Shown: in pieces, positions 11,331-23,309 of the stretch
Numbering within the stretch: position 1 is the first letter of the stretch
How the letters are laid out: every line of letters begins with the position of its first letter
Assembly (NCBI GenBank): GCA_933228675.1
Contig: OW121744.1
Location: 114,909,600 to 114,973,599, forward strand
Origin: Stomorhina lunata
Taxonomy: Eukaryota > Arthropoda > Insecta > Diptera > Rhiniidae
Reading direction: 5' to 3'
DNA length: 64,000 bases
Notes under the pieces: generated by a model
What the model was told of the DNA's origin: nothing
Database searches by the model: none
The model's input: only the letters and a program-made list of their open reading frames with translations
Program-made: the position numbers and the translations under genes

Positions 11331-12366
11331 CAGTGTTACTTTAAGATAGAGATTTAGGTCGAGATTTAGGTCTAGATTTAGTTCTAGGTTTAATGTTGAG
11401 ATTCAGTCTATAGTTTTAAGTTTAGTCTGCCTGGCTACTTTTCCCCTCCACTGTAACTTTGTTTGTCGTCTTGTTTTATTTCCATTTGATTATGTATTTG
11501 TGTTACAATTTTTTTTGAGGTTATATTCGTAATTTTCGTCTATCTCGGCCAGAGCACAATTTTTCTAGTCCGTCTATCAGACCGAGTATGTGCGTAAATA
11601 AATAAATAGAAATGTCTGTTTGCGCTGCATTTTTTAACAGTTCATTCGTTCGTATTCATTTTTCAAATTTATTGTATTTCTTATCAATTTGAAGTTATTA
11701 ATTATACAATTTGAGGGAAAAAAAATAAACTTGTTTAATTTTATTTCAATTTTATAAAAATGTAAAAACTGTGTCTGTCTACGCTTTTGTGTTTCCAATT
11801 TCTGTGCCAAAGGTCTTAGTTTGATTTTTGTTTGACGCCATTGTTATTTAATTTCGCTATTTGTGCACGTACGCCAGGCCTTAAGCGATTTCCATATGAA
11901 TATAAGCCTATTTTTAGAATAGCTTATACTCTAGGGAATTATTTTACATGAAAAGCTTTTGCATATTTTTGCATTGGGCAGAGTTGCATTCCAAAAATTC
12001 AATACGTTTTTATTAAGATGTTTGCCTTCAAACATTTTTGACCCCTAAATGTTTTTGTTTGGTGAGGTCTATTAAAATTCTATGCAAATTTAAATGTTTG
12101 TTGAGGAAAAAAAGGTTACAAGTTTTTGGCGTTTTGTAATTTATGGGCAGCGGTTATATTTGTAAATGACCCTGGTTTTATATTATTATTTTTAGGTGTT
12201 CAGATATTCTGCTTAAAATTGCTATTAATTAAAGAAACTTTTGTGAATTTGATAATCAGTTTGTGTTTTTAGTTATGCTAAACGAAAAATGTGTAGTTTT
12301 AATATAATATCTAGTGAGATAAGACAGTTTTGAATGTAAATTGAAAAACTGAAAATTGAACAAAAT
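11331..12366. other. Non-coding stretch, nothing recognised
   Basis: Remnants of the 12-bp repeat fade out by about 11430. Beyond that lies T-rich DNA without open frames or motifs I recognise. Confidence 0.45.
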
Positions 12367-12482
12367 TAAAACTCAATCTAGAACTAGACCAGAACTGAAC
12401 CTAGAACTGAATCGAAAACTGAACCTAGAACTTAACTTCGTACTGATCCAAAAACTGAACCTAAAACTGAACTTGAACTGAT
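12367..12482 (-). repeat. Orphan inverted fragment of the 12-bp minisatellite
   Basis: On the plus strand CTGAACCTAGAA-type units repeat (AACTGAACCTAGAACT, AACTGAACCTAAAACT and so on). This is the reverse complement of the 12-bp TTCTAGGTTCAG unit at the edges of the 9.3-11.3 kb array. It has about nine degenerate copies. Confidence 0.8.
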
Positions 12483-13611
12483 ATAAAATTATAAATATTT
12501 TGTATTAAAGATTGAATTGAATGATTTTTTTTATTTTGAGTTTTCTTTTTGTTAATAGAGCCCATATAATTTCAATGACCTCAACCCACATCTTTCATGA
12601 CATGAGAATTTCGCACAGGCACTTAAACATATTGTCTTCATATGTCAAACACTTGGGAGAGTTCAAATTTGCAAATATGTCAACATTTTCCCGGAAATCT
12701 CTCATTGACAATGACAACTTCCGTTTTAATAAGTAAAATAGAAAAAATGCTTAAGAAAGGAAAGGGAAAGAGAACGATCATTCGCAAGTAGCAGATCGAA
12801 GAGAAAAACTACCCGATCTTGTAAAAATTAAACGTGTTCATTAAGAGTGCGAATATTTATTTTCAAGTTTTTAAAGGGAAAACCTGCGGGTCAAAGGTTT
12901 GTGAGTAATACATTTTTCACACATTCATTAAAAAATCTGCGATATACCAACAAATTTTCAAAATACCTTAAAAAACTCTGGTCTTCTCAGTTGGTGGTTC
13001 TCCAAAAGATTTCTTTCATTATAAGAGTTAAATTATTGCGGTGCTCGGCTCGTTAAAGTCATCATGATTGACTTTATCTCTGTGATCTTTAAATATCACT
13101 CGTTAACTTATCATGAGAAAATAGAAAATTTTTAAATAAAATTTGCGGTTTTTTGAAAATTTTTAGATTTTTTTGAGATAACATTTTCATAATTCAAGCA
13201 AAGAGTTGTAAAAAATAAAATGCTGGTTTGTTTTAATATTTTCATAAAAAATGTTGAAAACTAAAATTTTTGTAAAAAAAAAATTTCTGAAAATTCACTA
13301 CTTCCTCTTAGGGAGTTACTAAGTCTCTTAAGTGTTTAATTTTAATTCAAGATTTCTTTTTTCTGTGGTTTACTGAAATGATTAATGTTCAACTTAAATG
13401 ACATCTTTATGTAGATTTTAAGAACATATTTTACTTAATCCTAAGTAGATTCCCAGGATCTGTTTTAATGACTTTTGAACATCCTGTTTAAGGCGTGGGA
13501 GTCTTTTTTTTTTCCTTGTAATCAATTTTAATAGAAAACTTAAAATGTTTTAAAGCGTTTAACAAGACAAAAAAATAATTTTATTTGGTTAAAGAAAAAA
13601 TTTAATTTTTT
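12483..13611. other. Non-coding stretch, nothing recognised
   Basis: Two small plus-strand open frames (12521-12736, 12847-13056) have AT-driven composition and no domain. Confidence 0.45.
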
Positions 13612-15635
13612 CAGTAGAAAAAAGAACGTTAGTGAAATTTTTCTATAGAAAAAAGAACGTTAGTGACATTTTTCTATAGAAAAAAGAACGTTAGTGAAAT
13701 TTTTCTATAGAAAAAAGAACGTTAGTGAAATTTTTCTATAGAAAAAAGAACGTTAGTGAAATTTTTCTATAGAAAAAAGAACGTTAGTGAAATTTTTCTA
13801 TAGAAAAAAGAACGTTAGTGAAATTTTTCTATAGAAAAAAGAACGTTAGTGAAATTTTTCTATAGAAAAAAGAACGTTAGTGAAATTTTTCTATAGAAAA
13901 AAGAACGTTAGTGAAATTTTTCTATAGAAAAAAGAACGTTAGTGAAATTTTTCTATAGAAAAAAGAACGTTAGTGAAATTTTTCTATAGAAAAAAGAACG
14001 TTAGTGAAATTTTTCTATAGAAAAAAGAACGTTAGTGAAATTTTTCTATAGAAAAAGGAACGTTAGTGGAATTTTTCTATAGAAAAAAGAATGTTAGTGA
14101 AATTTTTCTATAGAAAAAAGAACGTTAGTGAAATTTTTCTATAGAAAAAAGAACGTTAGGGAAATTTTTCTATAGAAAAAAGAACGTTAGTGAAATTTTT
14201 CTATAGAAAAAAGAACGTTAGTGAAATTTTTCTATAGAAAAAAGAACGTTAGTGAAATTTTTCTATAGAAAAAAGAACGTTTGTGAAATTTTTCTATAGA
14301 AAAAAGAACGTTAGTGAAATTTTTCTATAGAAAAAAGAACGTTTGTGAAATTTTTCTATAGAAAAAAGAACGTTTGTGAAATTTTTCTATAGAAAAAGAA
14401 CGTTAGTGAAATTTTTCTGTAGAAAAAAGAATGTTAGTGAAATTTTTCTATAGAAAAAAGAACGTTAGTGAAATTTTTCTATAGAAAAAAGAACTTTAGT
14501 GAAATTTTTCTATAGAAAAAAGAACGTTAGTGAAATTTTTCTATAGAAAAAAGAACGTTAGTGAAATTTTTCTATAGAAAAAAGAACGTTAGTGAAATTT
14601 TTCTATAGAAAAAAGAACGTTAGTGAAATTTTTCTATAGAAAAAAGAACGTTAGTGAAATTTTTCTATAGAAAAAAGAACGTTAGTGAAATTTTTCTGTA
14701 GAAAAAAGAATGTTAGTGAAATTTTTCTATAGAAGAAAGAACGTTAGTGAAATTTTTCTATAGAAAAAAGAACGTTAGTGAAATTTTTCTATAGAAAAAA
14801 GAACGTTTGTGAAATTTTTCTATAGAAAAAAGAACGTTTGTGAAATTTTTCTATAGAAAAAAGAACGTTTGTGAAATTTTTCTATAGAAAAAAGAACGTT
14901 AGTGAAATTTTTCTATAGAAAAAAGAACGTTAGTGAAATTTTTCTATAGAAAAAAGAACGTTAGTGAAATTTTTCTATAGAAAAAAGAACGTTAGTGAAA
15001 TTTTTCTATAGAAAAAAGAACGTTAGTGAAATTTTTCTATAGAAAAAAGAACGTTAGTGAAATTTTTCTATAGAAAAAAGAACGTTAGTGAAATTTTTCT
15101 ATAGAAAAAAGAACGTTAGTGAAATTTTTCTATAGAAAAAAGAACGTTAGTGAAATTTTTCTGTAGAAAAAAGAATGTTAGTGAAATTTTTCTATAGAAA
15201 AAAGAACGTTAGTGAAATTTTTCTATAGAAAAAAGAACGTTAGTGAAATTTTTCTATAGAAAAAAGAACGTTTGTGAAATTTTTCTATAGAAAAAAGAAC
15301 GTTTGTGAAATTTTTCTATAGAAAAAAGAACGTTTGTGAAATTTTTCTATAGAAAAAAGAACGTTAGTGAAATTTTTCTGTAGAAAAAAGAATGTTAGTG
15401 AAATTTTTCTATAGAAAAAAGAACGTTAGTGAAATTTTTCTGTAGAAAAAAGAATGTTAGTGAAATTTTTCTATAGAAAAAAGAACGTTAGTGAAATTTT
15501 TCTGTAGAAAAAAGAATGTTAGTGAAATTTTTCTATAGAAAAAAGAACGTTAGTGAAATTTTTCTATAGAAAAAAGAACGTTAGTGAAATTTTTCTATAG
15601 AAAAAAGAACGTTAGTGAAATTTTTCTTCAGAAAA
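13612..15635 (-). repeat. 31-bp CTATAG-core array 1 (about 65 units)
   Basis: The unit is a 16-bp palindrome TTTTTCTATAGAAAAA plus a 15-nt linker AGAACGTTAGTGAAA. Forward is defined as the strand where CG follows 20 bases after the start of CTATAG; this array is then on the minus strand. Variants (CTGTAG core with AATGTT; GTTTGTG) recur at multiples of 31 bp, for example about 14418, 14696 and 15162, which indicates block duplication inside the array. No interspersed unrelated sequence. Confidence 0.97.
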
Positions 15636-16429
15636 TTAAAATTGTTGTAACCGTATTTATTAAAAATTTATGTTAGTAAACTTTTTTAATTCAATTTATT
15701 TTACAACCATTTCTTGATTTCCCTAAAGTGCCATTGACCTTTTCCCATTTAACAAAAATCGAACAAATTTTCAATTGAACTTAAAAAATATCCAAAAATA
15801 TTGATTCTTTGAATTGAATATCTCACGCATGCAATTCTTTGCGATTAAATTGATATTTCGACTCGCAACATTTGTAGATATTTTAAGTGAAACTAACAAT
15901 TCCATCCAATTCCATTTATTCATCTATTGATCACACACTTAAAGGCAAGACCCGCATTTTCCCGGCCTTTAGCTAATTAATTTCGCTGATGTTGGACTTG
16001 ATCATAATTTTATTTTGAATGTGTGTGAGTGTGTGTGTGTAAGTGGAAAAATTCGTAAATTCTCGTAATTTAAGTGCCGAAATAAATGGCAATTTAACAA
16101 ATTCTGCTTGTTCTTTTCTTTCTTCATTTCATAATTTGACATTAATTGGAAATGGGAAAGTCTTTTAGAATCTTCTGTTAGCTTTAGTTTTTATAAGGGC
16201 CAACGGATTAAGTTACATGAGGGGTAAACTTAATTTTGCTTAGAGCGCTTGATGGTAAAAGTGTGAATTTAATTGATGGATTTATGAGAAGAAACCAAAT
16301 AACAAAATTTTTGAATTCTTGAAAAAATTTGAAAATGGAATATACAAATTTTAAATAAAATTTCAATTTGTAATGAATATAATTTTTTTTTTTGTGAAAA
16401 TTCAATTTTTTTTAGTAAACATTTGAATT
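15636..16429. other. Non-coding stretch with a GT tract
   Basis: Nothing recognised apart from a GT-rich microsatellite near 16019-16040. Confidence 0.45.
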
Positions 16430-17740
16430 GAAATTAAAATTTCAATTTTTAATAAATATTAAAATTTTTAGTAAAAATTTAAGTTTTTAGCAAAAATTTA
16501 ATTTTCTAGTAAAATTTAAATTTTTTAGTTAAAATTTAATGTTTTACTAAAAATTTAATTTTTATTGAAAATTTGAATTTTTACTAAAAAAAAATTTTGC
16601 TATAAATTTAAATTTTTATAAAAAATTTAAATTTTTATAAAAAATTTATAAAAAATTTAAATTTTTATAAAAAATTTAAATTTTTATAAAAAATTTTTAT
16701 AAAAAATTTAAATTTTTATAAAAAATTTAAATTTTTATAAAAAATTTAAATTTTTATAAAAAATTTAAATTTTTATAAAAAATTTAAATTTTTATAAAAA
16801 ATTTAAATTTTTATAAAAAATTTAAATTTTAAAAAAAATTTAAATTTTTATAAAAAATTTAAATTTTTATAAAAAATTAAAAATTTTTTTAAATTCAAAT
16901 TTTCACAAAATCTAATTTTTACTTAAAATATAAATTTTCATTAAATTTAAAATTTTCATAAAAAATTTTAATTTTTAATAAAAATTTAAATTTTTAGTAA
17001 AAATAAAATTTTTAGCAAAAATTTTAATTTTCATTAAAAGTTTAAATTTTCATTAAAAATTTAAATATTCATTAAAAATTTTAATTTTTATAAAAAATTT
17101 TAATTTTTATAAAAAATTTTAATTTTTATAAAAAATTTAAATTTTTATTAAAAAATTCAAATTTTTATTCAAAATTCAAATTTTAACTAAAAATCTAATT
17201 TTTACTAAAAATTTAAATATTAATTAAAAATTGTTTGTTTCATAAAAATTTAAATTTTCACTAAAAATTTTAATTTTTACTAAAATTTAAATTTTTACTG
17301 AAATTGAAATTTTTACTAAAAATTTAAATTTTTACAAAAAAATAGAATTTTTACCAAAAATTTTAATTTTCATGTGAATTTTTAATAAAAATTTAAATTT
17401 TTTAAAAAATTCAAATTTTTAATGAAAATTTTTATTAAAATTTTGAGTAAAAATTTAATTTTTTGTTAAAAATTTAAATTTTTAAATAAAAATTTAAATT
17501 TTTAATAAAAATTTATATATAAAAAAAAATTTTCAATAACAATTTGAATATATTTTGAAGATTTAATTTTTTATTAAAAATTTGAATTTTTTTTGATAAT
17601 TTAAATTTTTAATGAAAATTTAAGCTTTTAGTAAAAACTTAAATTTTTAATGAAAATTCATATTTTTAATGAAAATATAATTTTTTAGTAAAAAATTTAC
17701 TTTTTTTGAAAAATTAAAATTTTTAATAAAAATCTTATCT
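16430..17740. repeat. AT-only simple repeat block
   Basis: The block is almost entirely A and T. From about 16610 to 16870 it settles into a 19-bp unit AAATTTTTATAAAAAATTT; the rest is loosely periodic AAATTTAAATTTTTA. The unit is nearly its own reverse complement. Confidence 0.9.
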
Positions 17741-19030
17741 TCTAAAACTTTACAAATATCGCACATTTCTCAAATATTTTTCTTTGCATAACTATAATAT
17801 TCAAAATGTCTTATCAATTTATTGGCATCTTAAAACTAATTGCAGTCCAGGCTCTAAAGACTCCTAAAATTTGAAAAAAATGCAACTAATCTCACATTTT
17901 TCGTGTCTAACAAAGAAAAAGGCAATAACTAAAATTTAAAAAAAAAAGTCATAATAAAAAAGCAAATAATTAAAGAGCAGACAAGGAGATAAATCTTTAA
18001 AAAAAAAAATGAAAATAAATAAGTAATCGGAGCTGTTAAAATTTATCACTTAAGATTATATAAAACCAGACAGACAGACATAAAACTCTGCTAACATTAA
18101 AAGTTTCTAACCTTTTTTTTTGGCTATTGTCTGTCCTTATCTTACTCTCAGACTAAAATGTATGTCTGATTAGGCCATCCGTCCTTTCTTCTTTCTTTCT
18201 AACTCGATAGTTGACACTTTAAACCACAATAAATTTCAATACACCTTAATTCTTAAATCTTTCTACATTTATTTGAATTCTTTTCGTTTTTTCTGCTTTT
18301 TGGCTTTAAATGTCAACCAAATACTGTCCCAAAAAGCATCATCAGTTTCAGGTCTTTGTCTTTTTAGGCTCTAAAAGACAATAAAGTCAGTATTGAATGT
18401 TTTTTGACTATTTGCTGATGCTAATCTATTATGTCGAAGTTAGGCCCTTTTTTCCTATTTTTCTTTTCTATTATTTTTCAAAAAAAAAAAAAGAAAAATG
18501 GAGCATAACTATTTATTAGCTGCCTTTGATTTCTTTTTTCTATTTCTTTTCAAAAAGACCTTTTTAGGGTCTTTTATGCAGTTTGTTGCACTTTGTTACA
18601 ACTACAACAAAAAAGAAACGAATTTCTACAAGTGTCGATCGATCGTTTGAGCTGGTTTTATCTTAAATAGAAAAGGGTCAACGTTTTGTTACCTGTTGCG
18701 TTTTTTATTGGGTCTTGATATTAATTCGATTAGAACAGGTTTAAAATCTGCTATAAATTTTCTATTTCTGTCCCTAAAATTTATTTAATATTATTAGAGA
18801 AAAATTTATGTATAAACTAACAACAATAACTAAGAATTGAACCAAGAAAGAAATAGCCTAAAACCTTTTAAATCGTATTAGGGTCTTAAAATTTTGCAGC
18901 CTCTATAAGTACAATCGAACAATAGCTAGAAAAATTATATAAAGAAGAATTATAAATAGTTTTAGAATTAATACAATTTGTTAGAAGACTTAAGAGAACT
19001 GAAGAAATTTTTAATTAAAAAGATAAGTTT
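17741..19030. other. Non-coding stretch, nothing recognised
   Basis: AT-rich with short purine and pyrimidine tracts; no coding or RNA signal seen. Confidence 0.45.
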
Positions 19031-19034
19031 TTGA

Positions 19035-21060
19035 AAGAAAAGCTTCACCAAATTTAAATTTTATCTAGAAAATTTCACCAAAGTTAATTTTTTTATAGAA
19101 AAATTTCACCAACGTTTATTTTTCTAAAGAACAATTTCACCAACGTTCAATTTTCTATAGACAAATTTCACCAACGTTCATTTTTCTATAGAAAAATTTA
19201 ACTAACGTTAATTTTTCTACAGAAAAATTTCGCCAATGTTCATTTTTCTATAGAAAAATTTCACCAACGTTCATTTTTCTATAGAAAAATTTCACCAACG
19301 TTCATTTTTCTATAGAAAAATTTCACCAACCTTCATTTTTCTATAGAAAAATTTCACCAACGTTCATTTTTTTATAGAAAAATTTCACCAACGTTCATTT
19401 TTCTATAGAAAAATTTCACCAACGTTCATTTTTCTATAGAAAAATTTCACCAACGTTCATTTTTCTATAGAAAAATTTCACCAACGTTCATTTTTCTATA
19501 GAAAAATTTCACCAACGTTCATTTTTCTATAGAAAAATTTCACCAACGTTCATTTTTCTATAGAAAAATTTCACCAACGTTCATTTTTCTATAGAAAAAC
19601 TTCACCAATGTTTATTTTTCGATAGAAAAATTTCATTTTTCTATAGAAAAACTTCACCAACGTTAATTTTTCTATAGAAAAATTTCACCAACGTTCATTT
19701 TTCTATAGAAAAATTTCACCAACGTTCATTTTTCTATAGAAATATATCACCAACGTTCATTTTTCTATAGAAAAATTTCACCAACGTTCATTTTTCTATA
19801 GAAAAATTTCACCAATGTTCATTTTTCTATAGAAAAATTTCAATAACTTTATTTTTTCTATAGAAAAATTTCACCAACTTTAATTTTTCTATAGAAAAAT
19901 TTCAACAACGTATATTTTTCTATAGAAAAATTTCAACGACGTATATTTTTCTATAGAAAAATTTCACCAACGTTCATTTTTCTATAGAAGAATTTCACCA
20001 ACGTTCATTTTTCTATAGAAAAATTTTACCAACGTTTATTTTTCTATAGAAAAATTTAACTATTGTTCATTTTTCTATAAAAAAATTTCACCAACGTTCA
20101 TTTTTCTATAGAAAAATTTCACCAACGTTCATTTTTCTATAGAAAAATTTCACCAACGTTCATTTTTCTACAGAAAAATTTCACCAACGTTCATTTTTCT
20201 ATAAAAATATTCCACCAACGTTCATTTTTCTACAGAAAAATTTCACCAACGTTCATTTTTCTATAGAAAAATTTCACCAACGTTCATTTTTCTATAGAAA
20301 AATTTCACCAACGTTCATTTTTCTATAGAAAAATTTCACCAACGTTCATTTTTCTATAGAAAAATTTCACCAATGTTCATTTTTCTTTATAAATATTTAA
20401 CCAACGTTCATTTTTCTATAGAAAAATTTCATCAACGTTAATTTTTCTATAGAAAAATTTCACCAACGTTCATTTTTCTATAGAAAAATTTCATCAACGT
20501 TCATTTTTCTATAAAAAAACTTCACCAACGTCCAATATTCTAAAGAAAAACTTCATCAACGTTAATTTTTCTATAGAAAAATTTCACCAACGGTCGTTTT
20601 CTATAGAAAAATTTCACCAACGTTCATTTTTTTTTAAAGAATAATTTCAGCAACGTTCAATATTCTAAAGAAAAACTTTACCAACGTCCATTTTTCTATA
20701 GAAAAATTTCGCCAGCGTTTATTTTTGTATAAAAAAAATTTCAACAACGTTCATTTTTCTATAGAAAAATTTCACCAACGTTCATTTTTTTAAAGAATAA
20801 TTTCACCAACGTCCAATATTCTAAAGAAAAACTTTATCAACGTTCATTTTTCTATAGAAAAATTTCGCCAACGTTTATTTTTCTATAAAAACATTTCAAC
20901 AACGTTCATTTTTCTATAGAAAAATTTCACCAAAGTTCATTTTTCTATAGAAAAATTTCAACATCACTCATTTTTCTATAGAAAAATTTCACAATCGTTC
21001 ATTTTTCTATAGACAAATTTTAGTATCGTTCATTTTTCTTTAGAAAAGTTTTACATTAAA
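19035..21060 (+). repeat. 31-bp CTATAG-core array 2
   Basis: Core ATTTTTCTATAGAAAAAT (18-bp palindrome) with linker TTCACCAACGTTC, period 31 bp, about 65 units; more diverged at both ends. It begins about 40 nt past the AATAAA of the gene at 21124-22118, on that gene's 3' side, and in that gene's reading direction has the same orientation as the array after the paralogue at 29679-30678. Confidence 0.95.
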
Positions 21061-21123
21061 AGTAATCGCCAAAGATATATTTTTGGTATAATTCATACAT
21101 TTTTTATTTCAATATAAAAATAC

Positions 21124-22118
21124 TTAAAATATTTGCATATTTACACAATTATATTGATTATTACCTCCATAGAAGGGATTAACTATAGTCTTTTGATTCG
21201 AATCGACTTCTGAACGTTTGACATGATAAACTTGAGGACATGAATAGACTTGTACACCAGGTCTGCAACCTTCTAGGCCAAATATACAAATATCAATCAA
21301 GGAATTGGTCACAGCAATGGAGGAGAGGGTATGATTTACGGAAAGAAAACTGCAGTCAATAGCTTTCTTGATATTGGCCTTGGCGGTACAATTAGAGGCC
21401 GCCATTTGAGCGTTAAAGGTCTTCTGATTGTCAATCGTGTAAGCGTTGGTATCAGAAACCTAGAAATATTGAGTGTAACGATTAATAAAAAGATTTCTTT
21501 GAATAAATTTTCAATACTCACCACATCGGTAATACATCTAGTATAATTTAGGGGTAAGTTGCCGAATTTTCTATCACATTCTTTAATTTCTAATTCAAAA
21601 GTCTTTTGATAACTATTTAAATAATTTCTGGTATTTGTAGGATTTGCTATCAAATTATTGAGTTGGCCACTGGCTTGGCTGACACAATTGTCAATTGTAA
21701 ATTGGGTATTATAAATAGTTGGTATGGCTTTACGATATTTGGCTACGCATTTCTTGCTTAAATCATTCAGTGATTCCAAAGTAGTTAAACTTTCATTTTC
21801 CTGATTAATACTATCCAACACAATGTCACGTTGATTGGTAATGGTCTCAAGATTAGACAAATAAACTTGTTTGAATGCACTCAATTGGTTGTCATAATCC
21901 AGAACAGTTTTTTGATAGAACTGTCTATTGAGATTGAGATAGTTTTCGGTGCTATTTAAGCAGTTTGGAGAGTTGTTTACGGCTAGAATTTGCACCTAAA
22001 ATATATTTTGAAAAAATTATTATAGGACAAACTTGAAAAAGTCTTTTAAAATATAAACACTTACATCGCCCTGTGTGCAGGCTACCATCAAAATCACAGC
22101 TGCTATAAATTTATACAT
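21124..22118 (-). CDS. Secreted cysteine-rich protein, possibly DUF725/TsetseEP family (copy A)
   Basis: Three exons on the minus strand: 22118-22065, 21995-21522 and 21459-21124, with phase-0 introns of 69 and 62 nt bounded by GTAAGT/TTTTAG and GTGAGT/TTCTAG. The product has 287 residues. Residues 1-18 (MYKFIAAVILMVACTQGD) form a signal peptide, so the protein is exported. The mature part is mostly helical in character, with spaced cysteines (30, 101, 122 and others) and several N-glycosylation sequons (NST, NES, NYT, NCT, NHT). Spacing of cysteines and the C-terminal half resemble the DUF725/TsetseEP proteins of flies; this family call is from memory of the pattern and is tentative. AATAAA lies at 21108-21103. 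It is one of two inverted paralogues; residues 61-141 are identical to the copy at 29679-30678. Function unknown. Confidence 0.9.
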
Positions 22119-22189
22119 TTTCGGAATTTTTTTTTTTTTTTGTTAAAAATTTCTTAATACTGTTTGTTCTATTCTGAAGTCTGGAGAGG

Positions 22190-22227
22190 ACTAAAGTACT
22201 TTTCTTAAGTATTTCACTTATTTTATA
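22190..22227 (-). promoter_or_regulatory. Core promoter of copy A
   Basis: On the minus strand TATAAAA (22227-22221) is followed about 30 nt later by TTTAGTCCTC, an initiator-like start site near 22195. The same arrangement and spacing occur before copy B, so it is conserved since the duplication. The predicted 5' UTR is about 75-80 nt. Confidence 0.65.
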
Positions 22228-23309
22228 TTAAAAATTTTGTTTAAAATTTTCTTATCATTTGTTTAAAATTATTGATTTCTTTGATTATAATTTTCTAGCG
22301 AATTTTAAATTTTGCATATCTGAAGCGTTTTTCCTTGTCTTATCAGTTAAAAAGAATATTAAAAGTTTTGCTTGTAGTCCAAATATAGGGCTACTACTTT
22401 TGAAAAGTAACAAACTTTTTGTGGTAAACAAAATATTTGGTTAATCTTTGGTTAATAATTTGTTATTTTATAATAATGTGTCATTATTTTTAATTGAGTA
22501 CTTTTATTTTTCAATAAAGATTAGACAAACATAACATTTGGTCTAAAAATGTTAAGACTTTCTAAAGTTTTATTCCGTAATAAATAATTGATAAAATCGG
22601 CTAAATTGTATCACTAGGAGTCCCCTTTCAAATAATCTAATCAGAAACAATTATTTCAGTATCCCATATTTTTTATTTACAACCGGAATTATTTCAGAGA
22701 ATTTGTACCTATGACAACATAAGACCTAAAAATAGATTTAATGACTTTCAATTTTCCTAAAAAGTTTATCTTACATGAGTTTTTTTATAAGAAACTTTCA
22801 TCAATATTAAATTTTCTATAGAAAAATGTCACCTACGCCTAAAATTTAAAGTTTGTTAAACTTTTGTATGGAAAAATTAACGTTGTGGAAATTTTTCGAT
22901 AGAAATACGGAAAAGACATTTCCGTTTTTATTTAACATACGCAATTTCTTTTGTCATTTCAAAAAAAAATTTCTCCTTCGATATCCTGGGAACTGAAAGG
23001 AAAAATCCTTTTTATTGTGGTTTCAGTAAAATCATAATGTTAATTCATGGTTTTAATTTCGCGACTCATCATCATCATCGTTATTATCGTTATGCACATT
23101 AACCCTTTTATTTGATTATTAAAGGAAATGTAAAACGATATAGAAAATTCCCACCCCTGCAATAAGAGTGCATTCTACTATTATTGCCAGAAGTAACACA
23201 AAATGTGGGTATATAAGATTTACAAAACTGTTTGTTACATTTTTTCTAAAAAAATTTTACCAACGTTCAATTTTTCATAGAAAAATTTCACTAACGTTCA
23301 ATTTTCTAA
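22228..23309. other. 5' flank of copy A, partly homologous to the flank of copy B
   Basis: From 22228 to about 22700 the sequence matches, in reverse complement and with indels, 29130-29570 upstream of copy B: shared words include the stretch around 22555-22640 (AAGACTTTCTAAAG, GATAAAATCGG, AGGAGTCCCCTTTCA). Isolated CTATAG monomers lie near 22805-22900 and 23240-23310. No gene. Confidence 0.7.

Noticed and set aside
21331..21546. Plus-strand frame across the splice site of copy A, and 30253-30561 minus across copy B
   Set aside because: Both are antisense shadows of exons 2 and 3 of the real genes.
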